Shown here one piece after another: positions 23,075 through 34,714 of a stretch of DNA of 64,000 nt. Numbering within the stretch: position 1 is the first letter of the stretch; the number at the start of each line of letters is the position of its first letter. A program made the position numbers and the translations under genes. A model generated the notes under the pieces. The model saw only the letters and a program-made list of their open reading frames with translations. It was not told the origin of the DNA and did no database searches. Source of the stretch: Perognathus longimembris pacificus (Eukaryota > Chordata > Mammalia > Rodentia > Heteromyidae); contig NC_063164.1 in NCBI RefSeq assembly GCF_023159225.1, positions 70,851,300 to 70,915,299 of the forward strand. The letters are read 5' to 3'.

Positions 23075-24229
23075 AAAATTATACATAAGACTGTGATAGA
23101 GTACAAAATGTTCATATTCATGTGTTTATACTTAGAAGACCAAGTCTCATGGAAGTAATTATTATTGATACTTGAGACATATTTCATTCTTATCACATCC
23201 TTAAATATATTCCTTAGCAAAAAGTGATGTCACCTAAAAAATATATAACAATCATAACAGGTTTTAATATTTAAAGAAATAATACTGAAATTCATTGTAC
23301 TTTTCTGGCTACATCTTGGTAGATTATTCTATTGGCTTTCAATATTAAAACACTTTGCATTAATATTTGCTATAACTTTGAGAAAATTAAGCCACTTACC
23401 AGGAACAAGTTTTGCCTCATGGGAAGAAATTTAATTAATTAGGTATAACTTTAATTAAATAAATAACTCTCTGGATAACCATGTGTCAACAGCTACTTCT
23501 TAACACCCAAGCACTCAAAATAACCATGAAGTCCATGGTTCTTCAGGCTCCCTAAATGCCTCGATTTGCAGGGTTCAGGAGCTGCCAAGGCAGACACATC
23601 TACATATTGTGAGTGGGCACAGACAGCCCAATTGTGCATTGAACACTTGTCAGGTTATCTGGTTCTCCAGATTTTTCAGGTCATTAATATTCTTGAACTT
23701 CTACTGATACCTGAAGCAAATTGGCATTTTCAAAAAGTAAAAGGTCAATTGTACTCCCAAACCCTTCATACTGAAAGGTAGAGAAAAAGAGTGAGCACAG
23801 ATACTTGAGATTCACTTTGTGGTTTTCCAGTAACACAGTGGGGCATTCGTTAATGGAAATAGAATCAAAGAACCATAAAAAGCCACTGTAGGCTTATCTA
23901 GTCTTTTGTTCTACCAGAGGTTAATGCTCTACATCTCTGTGTTAAATGCTTTAAATTAGTATGGAAGAAGTTACAAAAATGGCCTGAGCTTACCAGGGGC
24001 AACTTTATACCAGCACTCTCCTTACCCCTGTCATCTCTTCCTTGCTTTATTCACCAGCACAAGTGTCCCTGAAATGCTGCCCAGGTGGTAGTGAAGGGTA
24101 TAATGGGCACATTTGGGAGGAGGCTCACAGGACCCACTGTTTGGATATTTCTGATCCAGGATTTAACCTTAGTTATACCTTTTTGACACCAGACTTCAGT
24201 ATAAAGCTACCTTTAAAAACAACAAAATA
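23075..24229. other. single-copy AT-rich DNA
   Basis: Nothing recognised. Frames at 23566-23781 and 24042-24230 show no known domain. Confidence 0.4.
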
Positions 24230-24443
24230 GGGCTGGGAACATGGCTTAGTGGCAAGAGTGCTTGCCTCACATACATGAATCCCTGGGTTCAATTCCCCAG
24301 CACCACATATATAGAAAATGGCCAGAAGTGGCACTGTGGCTCAAGTGGCAGAGTGCTGGCCTTGAGCAAAAAAAAGAAGCCAGGACAGTGCTCAGGCCCT
24401 GAGTCCAAGGCCCAGCACTGGCAAAAAAAAAAAAAAAAAAAAA
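24230..24443 (+). mobile_element. dimeric ID + Geo SINE
   Basis: GGGCTGGGAACATGGCTTAG to CCAGCACTGGC with a tail of about 20 A. Right-half variant GAGCAAAAAA. Immediately followed by a B1-type SINE. Confidence 0.9.
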
Positions 24444-24445
24444 AT

Positions 24446-24660
24446 ACAGCTGGTGGGTCATGACTGTAATCCTAGATACTCAGGTGGCTGGAATCCGAGA
24501 AGACTGAGGTTCATAGCCTGTCCAAAGAATCCATGATCCTCCAAAATAATCATCAAAAAAGTGGGGCTGGTGGTGAGATTCAAATGGTAGAACACCAGCC
24601 AAGTAAGCAAACCAAGCAAGTACAAGGCCCTGAACTCAAATCCTGGAACTGTAAAAAGAA
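24446..24660 (+). mobile_element. B1-ID composite SINE, diverged
   Basis: CAGCTGGTGGGTCATGACTG and TAATCCTAGATACTCAGGTG form the B1-like half. GGGCTGGTGGTGAGATTCAA to TGAACTCAAATCCTGGAAC forms an ID-like half ending in an A-rich tail. Confidence 0.7.
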
Positions 24661-25636
24661 TCAAACTGACTAATTAACTAGGAAAGAATACAACTAGCTC
24701 CTAAATTCCAATGTGATTTTCTAAGGACAGTTTTAGCTGTCAACACAGAAGGTAGAACTACCTGTGTGATTCTTCACTGAAGTAGCAATCCTCACCCCAA
24801 GCATCTACCACTTCCACCATTAGCTGTGGTGTCAGAAAATTTAGGTTTACAAACTGAAGAGCCTATGAAAAGAGTCTTAAAAATGTTTCAAAGTGGAGAA
24901 CGTTTCTTTTTTGTTTTTGCTTTTGTTTTGTTTTTAGTGAGTATATTTAAGTTGTTGGGAGTCAAGTTTAAAATTCAAGTCACATATGAACAATTTTTAC
25001 AGGGAAAGATGGGAGGGGAAACCTGATGTTCAAATTCATTTGCCTCCCATTTGGAAGTAATTCATCTTTAAAATTTCTGTGAAGATGCTATAGAGTAGTC
25101 CAGAAAACAGCACCGACCATCTGTAAGTAAAAACAAAAGCTCTGTATAGTATATTTCACAGGTTCAAAGAACTTTAGCATTGGCAGATTGAACACGTTAT
25201 TAAAAGAATTTAACTGCAAGACGAGCTACCATAATTACACAGCAGCTGGTCTAATGTTGACAAAACAACTTTTAAAGGCTTTCAGAAGCCTTAAAGGCTA
25301 ATCAATTAAAAAGGCATGAATAGTAATGTGCAGCCTAACTTAGTACTGCAAGTGACATCGCTTGCAAATATAGTGAAGTTTCCATTTTGGAACAATCATT
25401 TCTTACATCCTACAATTAAGCTGAAGACATGAATAAATTTGAAGTTGTGTCTAGGTGCAATGATTGTACTTAAAATAAAACAACTCCATAAAACTCAATT
25501 ATAAACATTGAACTTAAGGAGCATTTCCATACTAGAAAAGTTCTTACTGAAATGTCAACAGCTCATGTGCTTACTTCACCATGAGCAGTGGCTTCGTTTA
25601 CTGCTTGTATTCACTGGCAATATGCTAGAGGCACAA
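24661..25636. other. single-copy DNA, possible conserved non-coding element at about 25080-25630
   Basis: No repeat is recognised. The 25080-25630 part is complex, AT-rich, free of simple sequence and dense in TAAT/ATTA homeodomain-type cores. That is a look often seen in conserved non-coding DNA. Only alignment to other rodents can decide. Confidence 0.3.
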
Positions 25637-25680
25637 TGAATGGATGGATGGATGGATGGATGGATGGATGGATGGATGGA
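25637..25680 (+). repeat. (ATGG)n microsatellite
   Basis: About eleven tandem copies of the GGAT/ATGG tetramer. CAATGAATG occurs on both sides (about 25634 and 25681), the likely seed of the array. Confidence 0.97.
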
Positions 25681-26129
25681 CAATGAATGAGTTACAATGA
25701 GCCTGTATACTGTCTTCTAGTACCAATGATTTTATCCTTGTGAGGACTGGAATTGCCCAGATGGTCCTTATGCAATGGCCACCTCTTCCAGGGTCAGCAC
25801 ATGTTTCCTACAAGACCCAGTTGACATGAAAAGCCACCTCCTGCAAGAAATCTTCTTCAGACTTCCACAAGGTTCTAGTCTTGCTTCATTTTGGAATTCC
25901 TTTTAGTCAGAGAAGTAGAAAAATTTTTACATATATCACTGGATTAAATCCCTTTTAGGGCCCAAAAAACTTTCTATAAACACTAGATGAGAAATAGTTC
26001 AGGTTTTGTGTGGTCTATGAAATACCTGTCACAATGTCTCATGATCATTCTTACCAGTTTTAGGACTAAAGTAGTCATGTGCAATACTTAACCAAATAGG
26101 CATTTCTATGCTCTAATAAAACTTCACTT
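25681..26129. other. single-copy DNA with probable L2 remnant
   Basis: The stretch at about 25820-25930 (AAAAGCCACCTCCTGCAAGA, then CTTCTTCAGACTTCC) resembles the L2 3' region 'CACCTCCTCCAGGAAGCCTTCC'. The remainder is unassigned. Confidence 0.4.
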
Positions 26130-26147
26130 ATAAAAGGAATCAGACAG

Positions 26148-26359
26148 GGGCTGGGAATATAGCCTAGTGGTAAAAATGCTCGCTTTGTATTCATGAAGCC
26201 CTGGGTTCGATTCCTCAGCACCACATATATAGAAAAAGCCGGAAGTGGTGCCGTGGCTCAAGTGGTAGAGTGCTACCCTTGAGCAAAAAGAAGCCAGGGA
26301 CTGTGCTCAGGCCCTGAGTTCAAGCCTCAGGATGAGCAAAAATAATAAAATTAAATAAA
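26148..26359 (+). mobile_element. dimeric ID + Geo SINE with 18-bp TSD
   Basis: GGCTGGGAATATAGCCTAGT to TCAGGATGAGC and an A-rich tail with AATAAA units. The direct repeat ATAAAAGGAATCAGACAG at 26130-26147 and 26360-26377 is perfect. It is a GAGCAAAAAG-type copy. Confidence 0.95.
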
Positions 26360-26377
26360 ATAAAAGGAATCAGACAG

Positions 26378-27329
26378 CTAGATTTAGCTGACTCCTACCA
26401 GCCAAACTCTACCGGACTCTTTTTCCCATTAGTATTACAACCTCTGTGAACACCTATGTTGGAGAAATAATCTCACAGTGGGAAGTTTTCTGAACTTTCC
26501 TTTGAAAATGAAATTATCCTCCTTGGAAGTTGTAGTCTCTCCTGTTTTCATGTCCTTCATTCTCTCCTAGTTTATATAAATCTTCATAAACCACTTCATT
26601 AATTAAAGAAAATATCATCAGTTTTGCCTTCTAGAGCCCAAAGAAGAAGCCTCAGATCCCTTCTATCTGACACCTCTTCATTCACTGGATGACAAGTATC
26701 GGGCATGCCATTTACTATTTGCAATGTTCATTGGGGAGCCATATCATAGAGCCTTTTATTGTTAGTTTTCTTCTTTCTGTATACATGTTTCCTCCTCATT
26801 TAGATGGCGAGTGAAGCATAGGCCTGGACACATAGGCTCCATTCAGTTTTATGAATGAAAGCATCAGAATTACCACAGAAATATCAATCAACAGATCTTT
26901 GAAAACACCTTCCTCAGAAAACTCTAATGGGATGAATGTCCTGTGATCCTGAAGGGAGATAGCCAATACAGCAGCAGTAAGAGGATGTCTTTAGAAGTGA
27001 AAACTGAGCCAGAGGCACAATACTTCCATCTTCCATGTCCACCGTGACCATGGAGTACAGTTTTATTGATGCACTCACAAGACCCATGTTTCATTTGAGA
27101 ATTCAAAGCTTGGGCTTATTGTGTGTACTAATCAAAACCTCAACTTTCATTGGCCCACACTGACCATACTTTAGTCATTTTAATCTCCTATGCTATTTAT
27201 TCCTCTCTTTACTGACACACATCCTACAACAATACACACACATCTTCTATATTTAGGTAAAGGCACATAGCCTTCAATAAACTATCCTTAAACTTAAAAA
27301 ACAAATAACTTCTGAACAATATGCCTTAT
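26378..27329. other. single-copy DNA
   Basis: Nothing recognised. Confidence 0.4.
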
Positions 27330-27441
27330 AGGGAGAAAAATGAGGGAAGGGGTAATAAATTTGACAAGAAATTAACTCACTACCTTATTATGTAACTGTA
27401 ACCCCTCTCATTACCTTGACAATAAAATTAAATTTAAAAAA
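27330..27441 (+). mobile_element. L1 3' end fragment, sense
   Basis: GAGAAAAATGAGGGAAGGGG to ACTGTAACCCCTCTC and TTGACAATAAAATTAAATTT is the sense version of the L1 3' UTR seen in antisense at 14.4, 17.9, 22.8 and 62.1 kb. It ends in an A-rich tail. Confidence 0.75.
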
Positions 27442-29212
27442 ACGAGTATGCTTTATAAATCTGAAACCTCCTTAAGGCATTAAATTAGATCTTTGACAAA
27501 ATTTCTACTTCCAAGACACTAATAAAATGACTGACTCTCAACATTAGCTCTTAAATCTCCCCAAGATGATTCTTTCTCAGTGGGTAATATTCAAATAGGC
27601 TACTTTGAAATATCTGTGTGAAGATAACCATAACAACCTCATCATTCCTTCTCCCCACATGACCTGCTGCTTACCAACCACCACAATCTACCCAAGCCCT
27701 CAGAGACACAACTCAACAAATACAAATGAGGACAAGAGGACATATTTCCTATGTAACACCCAATGCTAAAAGTAACCAGGTGGGTCATGTCCCTACATGC
27801 AAAATCTGCTTGTGGACACCCAGAATGATGGCAGGGCCATTGAGGGCATCTGCTCACAGCATGCACCAGGCAAGCCCCAAGATGAGCTGTCAACTTAGTC
27901 TGCACTGTCACCATAATATAGCTGACATCAGACACATGTGGCTGCATAAATTTTAATCAATTAAAATGAAGTAAATGTAAAGCCTACTTCAATTGCATTA
28001 GGAAACATTTCAAGCACTCTGAAAGCAGAAGTGGTTAGTGGTTAACATACTGGCCAGTGTACATGTAAACTATTTCTGTCACCAAAATCAGAAACAGAAA
28101 GGTCTATAGGACAGTGCTGGAGGGTTGCTGCTCTCCAGCCAACACCTGTAGGAGAAACCTAATATACACAGACAAATAGACAAGTCCTGTTGGGTTTGTG
28201 CTGTATACTACCTAGAAGCTCACAGGAAAAAATGGAAATGTAGAATGCCACTTTGGTCATCCCCAAACAGTGACTGCCAAACAGTGACTGCCATATTGTT
28301 TTTGTTGTTGTTCTTTTGGTTTGAGTTGCCTTTTTGGGGGGTGGAGCTGGAATACCTTAAAAAAAAGAAGCAAAAAGACATCTACCAAGTGTTTCCACAA
28401 CTTCACAAGGAACTGTTATACAAAATGAAAATAAGACTTGATTCTTATACAGATCTTGGTGAAAGTGGAGCTAGAAGGAGACCACAGGCAAATTTCTCTG
28501 TTTCTTCTGAAAATGGAATCTTCTGTATTCTTTTACAGCTTTCATTTTGGCTTGTCACTTTGCATTAAAAAAATAAAAGTAGAGATTCTTCTTTTCCCTT
28601 TTTAAAATAAATCTGACTCCAGAGTCAGATTTTGGAGGTAGACCATTAAAATACTTATGTGCCTTAGATTTATCACCAAGCTAGCCAAGTCATTCAATAA
28701 TCTGCCTTTAGGTAACATAGCATATAATTTTTTCAGGTGTACTGAAATTACTATTCCTCTAAGAACTTAGAACAAAAGAAAGTTGCTAATAAATTTTAAA
28801 ACTTTCCACATAGTCCCTTTGGAGAACATGAAATTATGAGAGGAACTAAATTCAAATTCCAGGCTGCTTTCTGAAAGATGAGATGACCTCCTGATAGTCT
28901 ATAAAGTCTGTGAAACATCTGTTTTGATAACATATGTACTTAAAATTCCCCACATGTCAGTTTCAAGTTACTACAAAATAGAAGGCAGCACCAGCTGCAA
29001 GGATAAAAAGGAAAAGCTGTTTGCAAAATGTTGGAGAAATGCTAAAGATTTTAATAGGACCCAACCTTCTACCACTTGCATATCATGATCTCATCCTGAG
29101 ACTCCATGGCACACCCTTTCACACATGATAGAATTCAAACATGACCTTGGCAGGCTTTCCTCTTCCCCCTTCCCCATACAGAGCTGTAGTGTGTTTAATT
29201 CTAGAAGCTTTC
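27442..29212. other. single-copy DNA
   Basis: No repeat or gene is recognised. A perfect 11-bp inverted repeat lies at 28609-28632. A 15-bp tandem duplication of CAAACAGTGACTGCC occurs at about 28264-28293. The frame at 28245-28568 shows no known domain. Confidence 0.4.
28609..28632. repeat. perfect inverted repeat (hairpin)
   Basis: AAATCTGACTC at 28609-28619 and its exact complement GAGTCAGATTT at 28622-28632 are separated by two bases (CA). Confidence 0.9.
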
Positions 29213-29310
29213 TTAAAAATTTTATTGTAAAGGTGATATACAGAGAAGTTACAGTTACCTAAGTCAGATAATAGGTACATTTCTTTTTGAACAATGTTAC
29301 TCCTTTCTAG
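29213..29310 (-). mobile_element. L1 3'-UTR fragment, antisense
   Basis: AAAATTTTATTGTAAAGGTG, ATACAGAGAAGTTACAGTTA and AGGTACATTTCTTT match the antisense L1 3' end seen elsewhere in the window. It is short and diverged. Confidence 0.65.
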
Positions 29311-30144
29311 AAGTTTTTAACCAAGATGTTTACCTCTTAATATATCTACCCCTCCAGCTCAAACCATCTGCAAGGGCTAATTTAAATCCCCCACTTTCTC
29401 TCTGTCTGATCAAAGATCTAATCTCCTCTTTTGTGGATTTACTCTATCTCATTGTCTTTACAGACTGTGAAGCTCCCAATCTCAGACCAGATATCTCTCT
29501 CATCCACAACTCATGCTCATGTTCCAAATAGTCTATTCCACATCCCCATTGAAAACCTAATTGACACTTGAACTCTAGCATGACAGGGGTATCTTACCGT
29601 TTCCAATTCTGCTCCTTCTCAGTCTTTGTATCCCAGTAAGTAACAATCACACCATTTAATTTACCAGGTCACAAAAATCACTTTTACAACTGCTTTCTCA
29701 TCATGCCCTATATCTTATCCTTCAACATTACTCCTTTCTTACTCCAGTCTTACTTTCTTTCCAAAATAGTGTAAGTATTCCCTTTTCACCACCTCTACTG
29801 TAGCCAGCCAGGCCTATGCCAACATCATCTGAATTACTTCAACAGCCTCATAGTCTCCCTCCTTTCAACATCACCCCCTTACTGTTTATTCACACAGCAG
29901 ACTGTTTTAAACCATACATTTCATCAGGTCATTCCTCAGTTGAAAATCTTACAACAGCTCCCAACTCATGAAGAGAGAGACAGTGATAGACACAGAAAAA
30001 AACAGAGACAGATAGCCTATAAAACAATACAGTAGGAACAGAGAGCCTGCCTTTGCATCTTAGAACTTTCACTTCCTCTCTGGTCCACTGACAAGAGGCC
30101 ACTATAGCACCTTTGCATTTCTGCCTGGAAGGTACACTAGTCAT
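29311..30144. other. single-copy DNA with probable L2 remnant at about 29690-29980
   Basis: ACTTCAACAGCCTCATAGTC, CACAGCAGACTGTTTTAAAC, CATTCCTCAGTTGAAAATCT and CAACAGCTCCCAACTCATGA together follow the L2-type text 'CTACTGCAATAGCCTCC...CACAGCAGCCAGAGTGATC...CTCCCTTGCTTAAAAC..TTCA.TGGCTCCC'. No gene is recognised. Confidence 0.45.
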
Positions 30145-30480
30145 GTTTCTGTGACTACAACAAATACCTGATAAAATCAACATACAAGAAGGAGAGATCT
30201 ATTTTGACACAATTTTGGATGTTTCATGACCAATTAGCCCATTGCTTTGGGCCTGCAGTGAAATAGTTACATCATGGGAGGAGCATGTGGTAGGTGGCAG
30301 ACAAGGCTCATTCACCTCATGGCTAGGGGCAAACAGAAACCAATTTCCCACAATCCCCTTCAGATGAACACTTTACTAACTTAAGTCCTCCCACTGAGTC
30401 ACCTCTTAAAGGTTTCATTGCCTTCCTGAGATGGCTAGGGAACACTCTAGAAGACTGTCCCACAAAGGATCCAGGTCCCT
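30145..30480 (+). repeat. old dispersed repeat
   Basis: TGTTTCTGTGACTACAACAA, ATACCTGATAAAATCAAC, TTGGGCCTGCAGTGAAATAG and CATCATGGGAGGAGCATGTG match a dispersed repeat common in rodent genomes ('TTACTGTGACCAAATACCTGA...GGGCCTGCAGTGAGGCAGAAC'). I do not assign a family name. Confidence 0.5.
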
Positions 30481-31310
30481 CTTACCTTTTTCAAGTGCTC
30501 AGGTGATATCTTAACAATACAATCTTCTATGACCATCAAACAACATTACCAGCTTACTCCTGTCTCATGCTGATATTTTCTCTCCTTCTGCATAGATTAT
30601 ATGGCCATCTGAAACATTCCATATTCTCTGATTTCTTGACATTGCATCCATCTCTCTAAAAAGTAAGTCCAATGGACAGGAATTGTTGTGAATCTCAGTT
30701 GCTACTTTACTCCCAGGAACTTTTGCGCCTATTTCAGTTCATATATTTCTACAAAGGACTGTGATTAGCATGAGATGGCCTTCAAATATTTGAAGAAAGA
30801 GGGACAGAAGTGAATTAAAAGTTCCATGAGGGCAGATGCTATTAGGCCATTTAAATTTTTGGACATGTTAATTGCACATAATGTTCATGTCGTATTAAAC
30901 GATATAACTATTTTTTAAAGATTTCCAAACTCTTTAAATTTAAGCTTATAATCTCTGTTCAAGTATGAACAATCCCAAAATCACCACTAAAGGATGGCTT
31001 CTTAAGTGCTGCCAAAATGACACAAATACCTTCTCAAAATGGATGGGAAAGGATCTCTCAGTGCTGTCATTCTAAGGAAATGTTACAGCAAATAAAATAC
31101 ATTTCAATGCCAAGTCTCCAAAAAATTTGAACTATTTGTGTCAATCCATGTATTATTAAAAGAGACAGATGCTTTCACAAATAACTCCACTTTTCCAAAC
31201 AATGATGTTGGTGATGACTTAGTTAAATTAGTAAGGAATTCAAGAAAGCAGAAGTATGCAACAGAGATAAACAAGAAGCCTTTTCTCTCCACTCTCTTAA
31301 AAAAGAATGG
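30481..31310. other. single-copy DNA
   Basis: Nothing recognised. Confidence 0.4.
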
Positions 31311-31672
31311 TATAGATGTGGTATAAACTTAATGCCTCCCCCAACCCAAATGCTGAAACTCTAAACCCCAATGTGATGGTATTTGAGGTTGAAGCCTTCA
31401 AATACTTAGGTCTAGAGGGTGGGGTACTCAGGAATGGGATTAGTGCCCTTATAAAAAGAAACATAAAAGAATGTGTTTCTTCTTTCTCTCTACATTTTCC
31501 AGGTGAGGATACAAGAACATGCATCAGAAAAAGGTCCTAAGCAGATACCAGACCTACCAACACATTGATCTTAGACTCCTCATTCTTCAGAACTGTGAGC
31601 AAAAAAGATCTGCTACTTGAGGCATTCAGTCTATGGTAATTTGTTATGGCAGCCTAAACTAAGATACTCTCT
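31311..31672 (+). repeat. old mammalian interspersed repeat, best-preserved copy
   Basis: CCCCAATGTGATGGTATTTG, GGGATTAGTGCCCTTATAAA, TTCAGAACTGTGAGCAAAAA and TCTATGGTAATTTGTTATGG follow the full consensus also sampled at 2.1, 8.0 and 17.0 kb. The paired open frames at 31297-31540 fall inside it and are not genes. Confidence 0.6.
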
Positions 31673-32450
31673 CACCTTCCAACCAAGTAGTCTTTAACAA
31701 GAAAGACTCAGTAGACAGTAGTCCTGAAAAATACCTAGGAAGCCTCAGTCTTTCTACACATCCATAGCTCTGCCTGTAAAACACCAGCAGATAAGTACAG
31801 ATCAAATGGAAACTAGACTATTTTTCATGTAAGATGGCTCGAAGGTTATATAGAATCCTTCATCCATAAAGTGACTGAGCATTCCATAGGGCAAATGCTG
31901 TTAACATACCAAAACAAACACTCCCAAATGCTTTCACAACACTTGTGTTCAATGCCATAAAGAACATCTTAGTCCTATATGAGAAGACTCTGGTCTCTTC
32001 CCAAGTTCACTGAGGGGCTGTAATTTACAACCAATCACCTGGGTGTATCTGTTCAGCTTTGTTAAACCTGTACCAAAGTTTCTGGTATACTCCTTTTAGC
32101 TTTCTCTATGCATCTTTAAAGATAGGAAAATAAACATTAACGGTAATTAGCATCAAACAGTTGCATTAGAAATATTTACTTTTAATTGTTAAATAAAGTA
32201 GTATGGGATACCAGGTAATGGCCATAGTATAGGCATGAAAATGGGGACAATTACAATAAGTACTCCTCATTAACTAATCTGTTCATTTACTCAACAAACA
32301 TTGACTAAGTAGGGAAAATCTGCTCATCAGATATCTACCTAGCATCTACTCGACCAAAGCTTGTGATGAGTGACGAGCTAAAGCATCATTTACAGGGAAT
32401 AAAAGAGGTAGCTTCTAAAAAAACAGGAGAGATTAAAACACACACCACAT
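31673..32450. other. single-copy DNA
   Basis: Nothing recognised. Confidence 0.4.
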
Positions 32451-32663
32451 GGGCTGGGGATATGGCCTAGTGGCAAGAGTGCTTGTCTTGTATACATGAG
32501 GCCCTGGGTTCGATTCCCCAGCACCACATATACAGAAAACGGCCAGAAGTGGTGCTGTGGCTCAAGTGGCAGAGTGCTAGCCTTGAGCAAAAAGAAGCCA
32601 GGGACAGTGCTCAGACCCTGAGTTCAAGGCCCAGGACTGGCCAAAAAAAAAAAAAAAAAAAAA
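32451..32663 (+). mobile_element. dimeric ID + Geo SINE
   Basis: GGGCTGGGGATATGGCCTAG to CAGGACTGGCC with an A tail. Right-half variant GAGCAAAAAG with the young-type left half. The tail is followed at once by a CA microsatellite. Confidence 0.93.
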
Positions 32664-32690
32664 CCACACACACACACACACACACAAAAC
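32664..32690 (+). repeat. (CA)n microsatellite after a SINE tail
   Basis: A short CA run abuts the A tail of the SINE. Confidence 0.9.
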
Positions 32691-32929
32691 TGGCATACAG
32701 TGAAGTACAGAATCCTCTCCAAGACAACTCAAGATATCCAAGTAGTTATGAAGCCTCAGAAGAAAGCCAATATTATCAGTTTTTATCACAGTAACAAACA
32801 TAATTATCAATCATTTACCAAATTTCAAAGTGCAATTTGGAGTTTAAAAGAATATACAGTTAAACAGATGCAATCAATTCCAACTTTGGAATGCTTTAAA
32901 CATCAAATTTAGATGATCTCTGATTCATA

Positions 32930-33375
32930 AAATTTTACTTTTATTAAACATGTATTAATTGTACATATTAATGGGCCACAATATATTTCCATACTTGTAA
33001 ATAGCATAACTAATTAATTCTAGCCATCGTTTTTCAACTCTTCCTGTTCTCTCCACCAATCTCTCCTCTATTCCCAATCACTATAAAGAACACATTACAC
33101 TTTTCTGGGTCTGATTTATTTCTCTTAACATAATGTCCACTAGTTCCATCTATTTTGTTTCAAATGACAGGATTTCATTCTTCTTCACATATGAATGTGT
33201 ATATGTGCCACCTTTCCTCTTGGTGGTCTTCTAGACACAGGCACAATACCTCAGCTATTTTGCAAAAACATGGGATGCAAGTTTCTCTTTGGTATTCCAG
33301 TTTTATACTCAGAAATTGGATGGCTGGATCATATGGTAGATCTAGTTTTGGGTTTCAAACAAGACTAGAAAAACT
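32930..33375 (-). mobile_element. old L1 3' region, antisense
   Basis: TTAACATAATGTCCACTAGT, TCCATCTATTTTG, CAAATGACAGGATTTCATTC and GGATGGCTGGATCATATGGT follow the antisense ORF2 C-terminal and 3' text of ancient mammalian L1 elements. It is diverged and truncated. Confidence 0.75.
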
Positions 33376-33464
33376 AAATAGGAATACTAACATTTCATCA
33401 GAGGTGAGCCTGAGTTCAAGTAACAAAATTCAACAAAGATTATTAAAAATTCATAAATAAGAAG

Positions 33465-33545
33465 TCTGAGAATGTTAGCTCAGCAGTTGAGTGCTTGCCT
33501 AACACATATAAGGCCTTGGGTTCAATCCCCATCACTGCAAAAAGA
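33465..33545 (+). mobile_element. ID-like SINE monomer
   Basis: GAGAATGTTAGCTCAGCAGT, GAGTGCTTGCCTAACAC and GGTTCAATCCCCATCACTGC form a single tRNA-like monomer with A and B boxes and no Geo half. Confidence 0.7.
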
Positions 33546-33692
33546 TTGTTTTTAATGTAAAAGGAGAAACAGACAACCAGATATTTGAAGCAATAAAGCA
33601 TGTAAATTTAATTGAAAAGGGGAAATGTGATCAGATTTTAGCTTTTATATTATAGCATTACCTAATAAATGATTTCGTAAAAGCATATAAAG

Positions 33693-33896
33693 GGGGCTTG
33701 GAACATGGCTTAGTGGTAGAGTGCTTGCCTTGCATGTATCAAGCCCTGGGTTCAATTCCCCAGCACCACAAAAACAGAAAAGGCCGGGAGTGGCACTATG
33801 GCTCAAGTGGTAGAGTGCTAACCTTGAGCAAAATGAAGCCAGGGTCAGTGCTCAGGACCTGAGTCAAAGCCCCAGGACTGGGGGGAAAAAAAAAAA
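33693..33896 (+). mobile_element. dimeric ID + Geo SINE
   Basis: GGGGGCTTGGAACATGGCTT to CCCCAGGACTGGGG with an A tail. The near-identical flanks GCATATAAAGG (about 33683) and GTATATAAAGG (about 33897) suggest a TSD with one substitution. GAGCAAAATG variant. Confidence 0.88.
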
Positions 33897-34324
33897 GTAT
33901 ATAAAGGAATCAAACTCAACCTATTTTAAGATAGTTGTTGAAGATTACTTATAGCTTATTATAAATTACTATGATTCCAGATAATTCACAAAGTGCAATG
34001 ATAAAGCAAGAAAAGTAGGTAATGTGAATTCTTCTTCTCTCTTCATGACCCAAAGGATCACAGAAGACCTCCACACTTCCTTGACCTCAAGAATCCTTAT
34101 AAGCTGGTACTGCAGTCTGCAGGAGTGTACCATCATGCTTGATCCTGGACAGCTATACCCATGAAACGGTCCAGCATTCACAAGCTCCCCATCTGCCCAA
34201 GGAGAAATCTGGCAGAAGCCAAATACAAAATCCAAGGCTGGTGATGCGGGGAGAAGAGATAAACCCCTGTCATCCTGAAGACGAATGGAAAACTGGGGCA
34301 CATTGCATGTGTGCATGTGTGTTC
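33897..34324. other. single-copy DNA
   Basis: Nothing recognised. The minus-strand frame at 33969-34316 has no known domain and no conserved-looking neighbours. Confidence 0.4.
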
Positions 34325-34714
34325 TATACTCGTCTTTTTTTTTTTTTGGAGGCTCATTTATTTATTGTCAAAGAGGGGTTACAGTTTCATACAAAGCAGT
34401 GAGTACATTTCTTATCAAACTTAATTACCTCCTCCTTTGTTTTTCTCCTACCTTTCCCCCTCCCCAGTTCCCCCACCACCCTCCCCCAAGTTGTACATTT
34501 GGATGACAGCATATTGTCTTGTAAGTATTGCTGTTGCATTGGTTCACCTTTTACCCTTTGTCTCTTCATTTTGGTGTTTCCCTTCTCTAGTTCCAATAAA
34601 CGTATGTACAATACCTAGTGTACCAAAGTCAGTTACTGTGACACCAAGGGTCAAGCCATGGAGAAGAGAGAAAAAAGAAAAGGACATAATTTCATATGGT
34701 ATACTAGTCTTTTT
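34325..34714 (-). mobile_element. truncated L1 3' end with 14-bp TSD
   Basis: TATACTCGTCTTTT at 34325-34338 and TATACTAGTCTTTT at 34701-34714 (one mismatch) flank a T run and antisense L1 3'-UTR sequence (TTATTTATTGTCAAAGAGGG, CATATTGTCTTGTAAGTATT). It is the same L1 subfamily as the 17.9-kb element. Confidence 0.85.
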
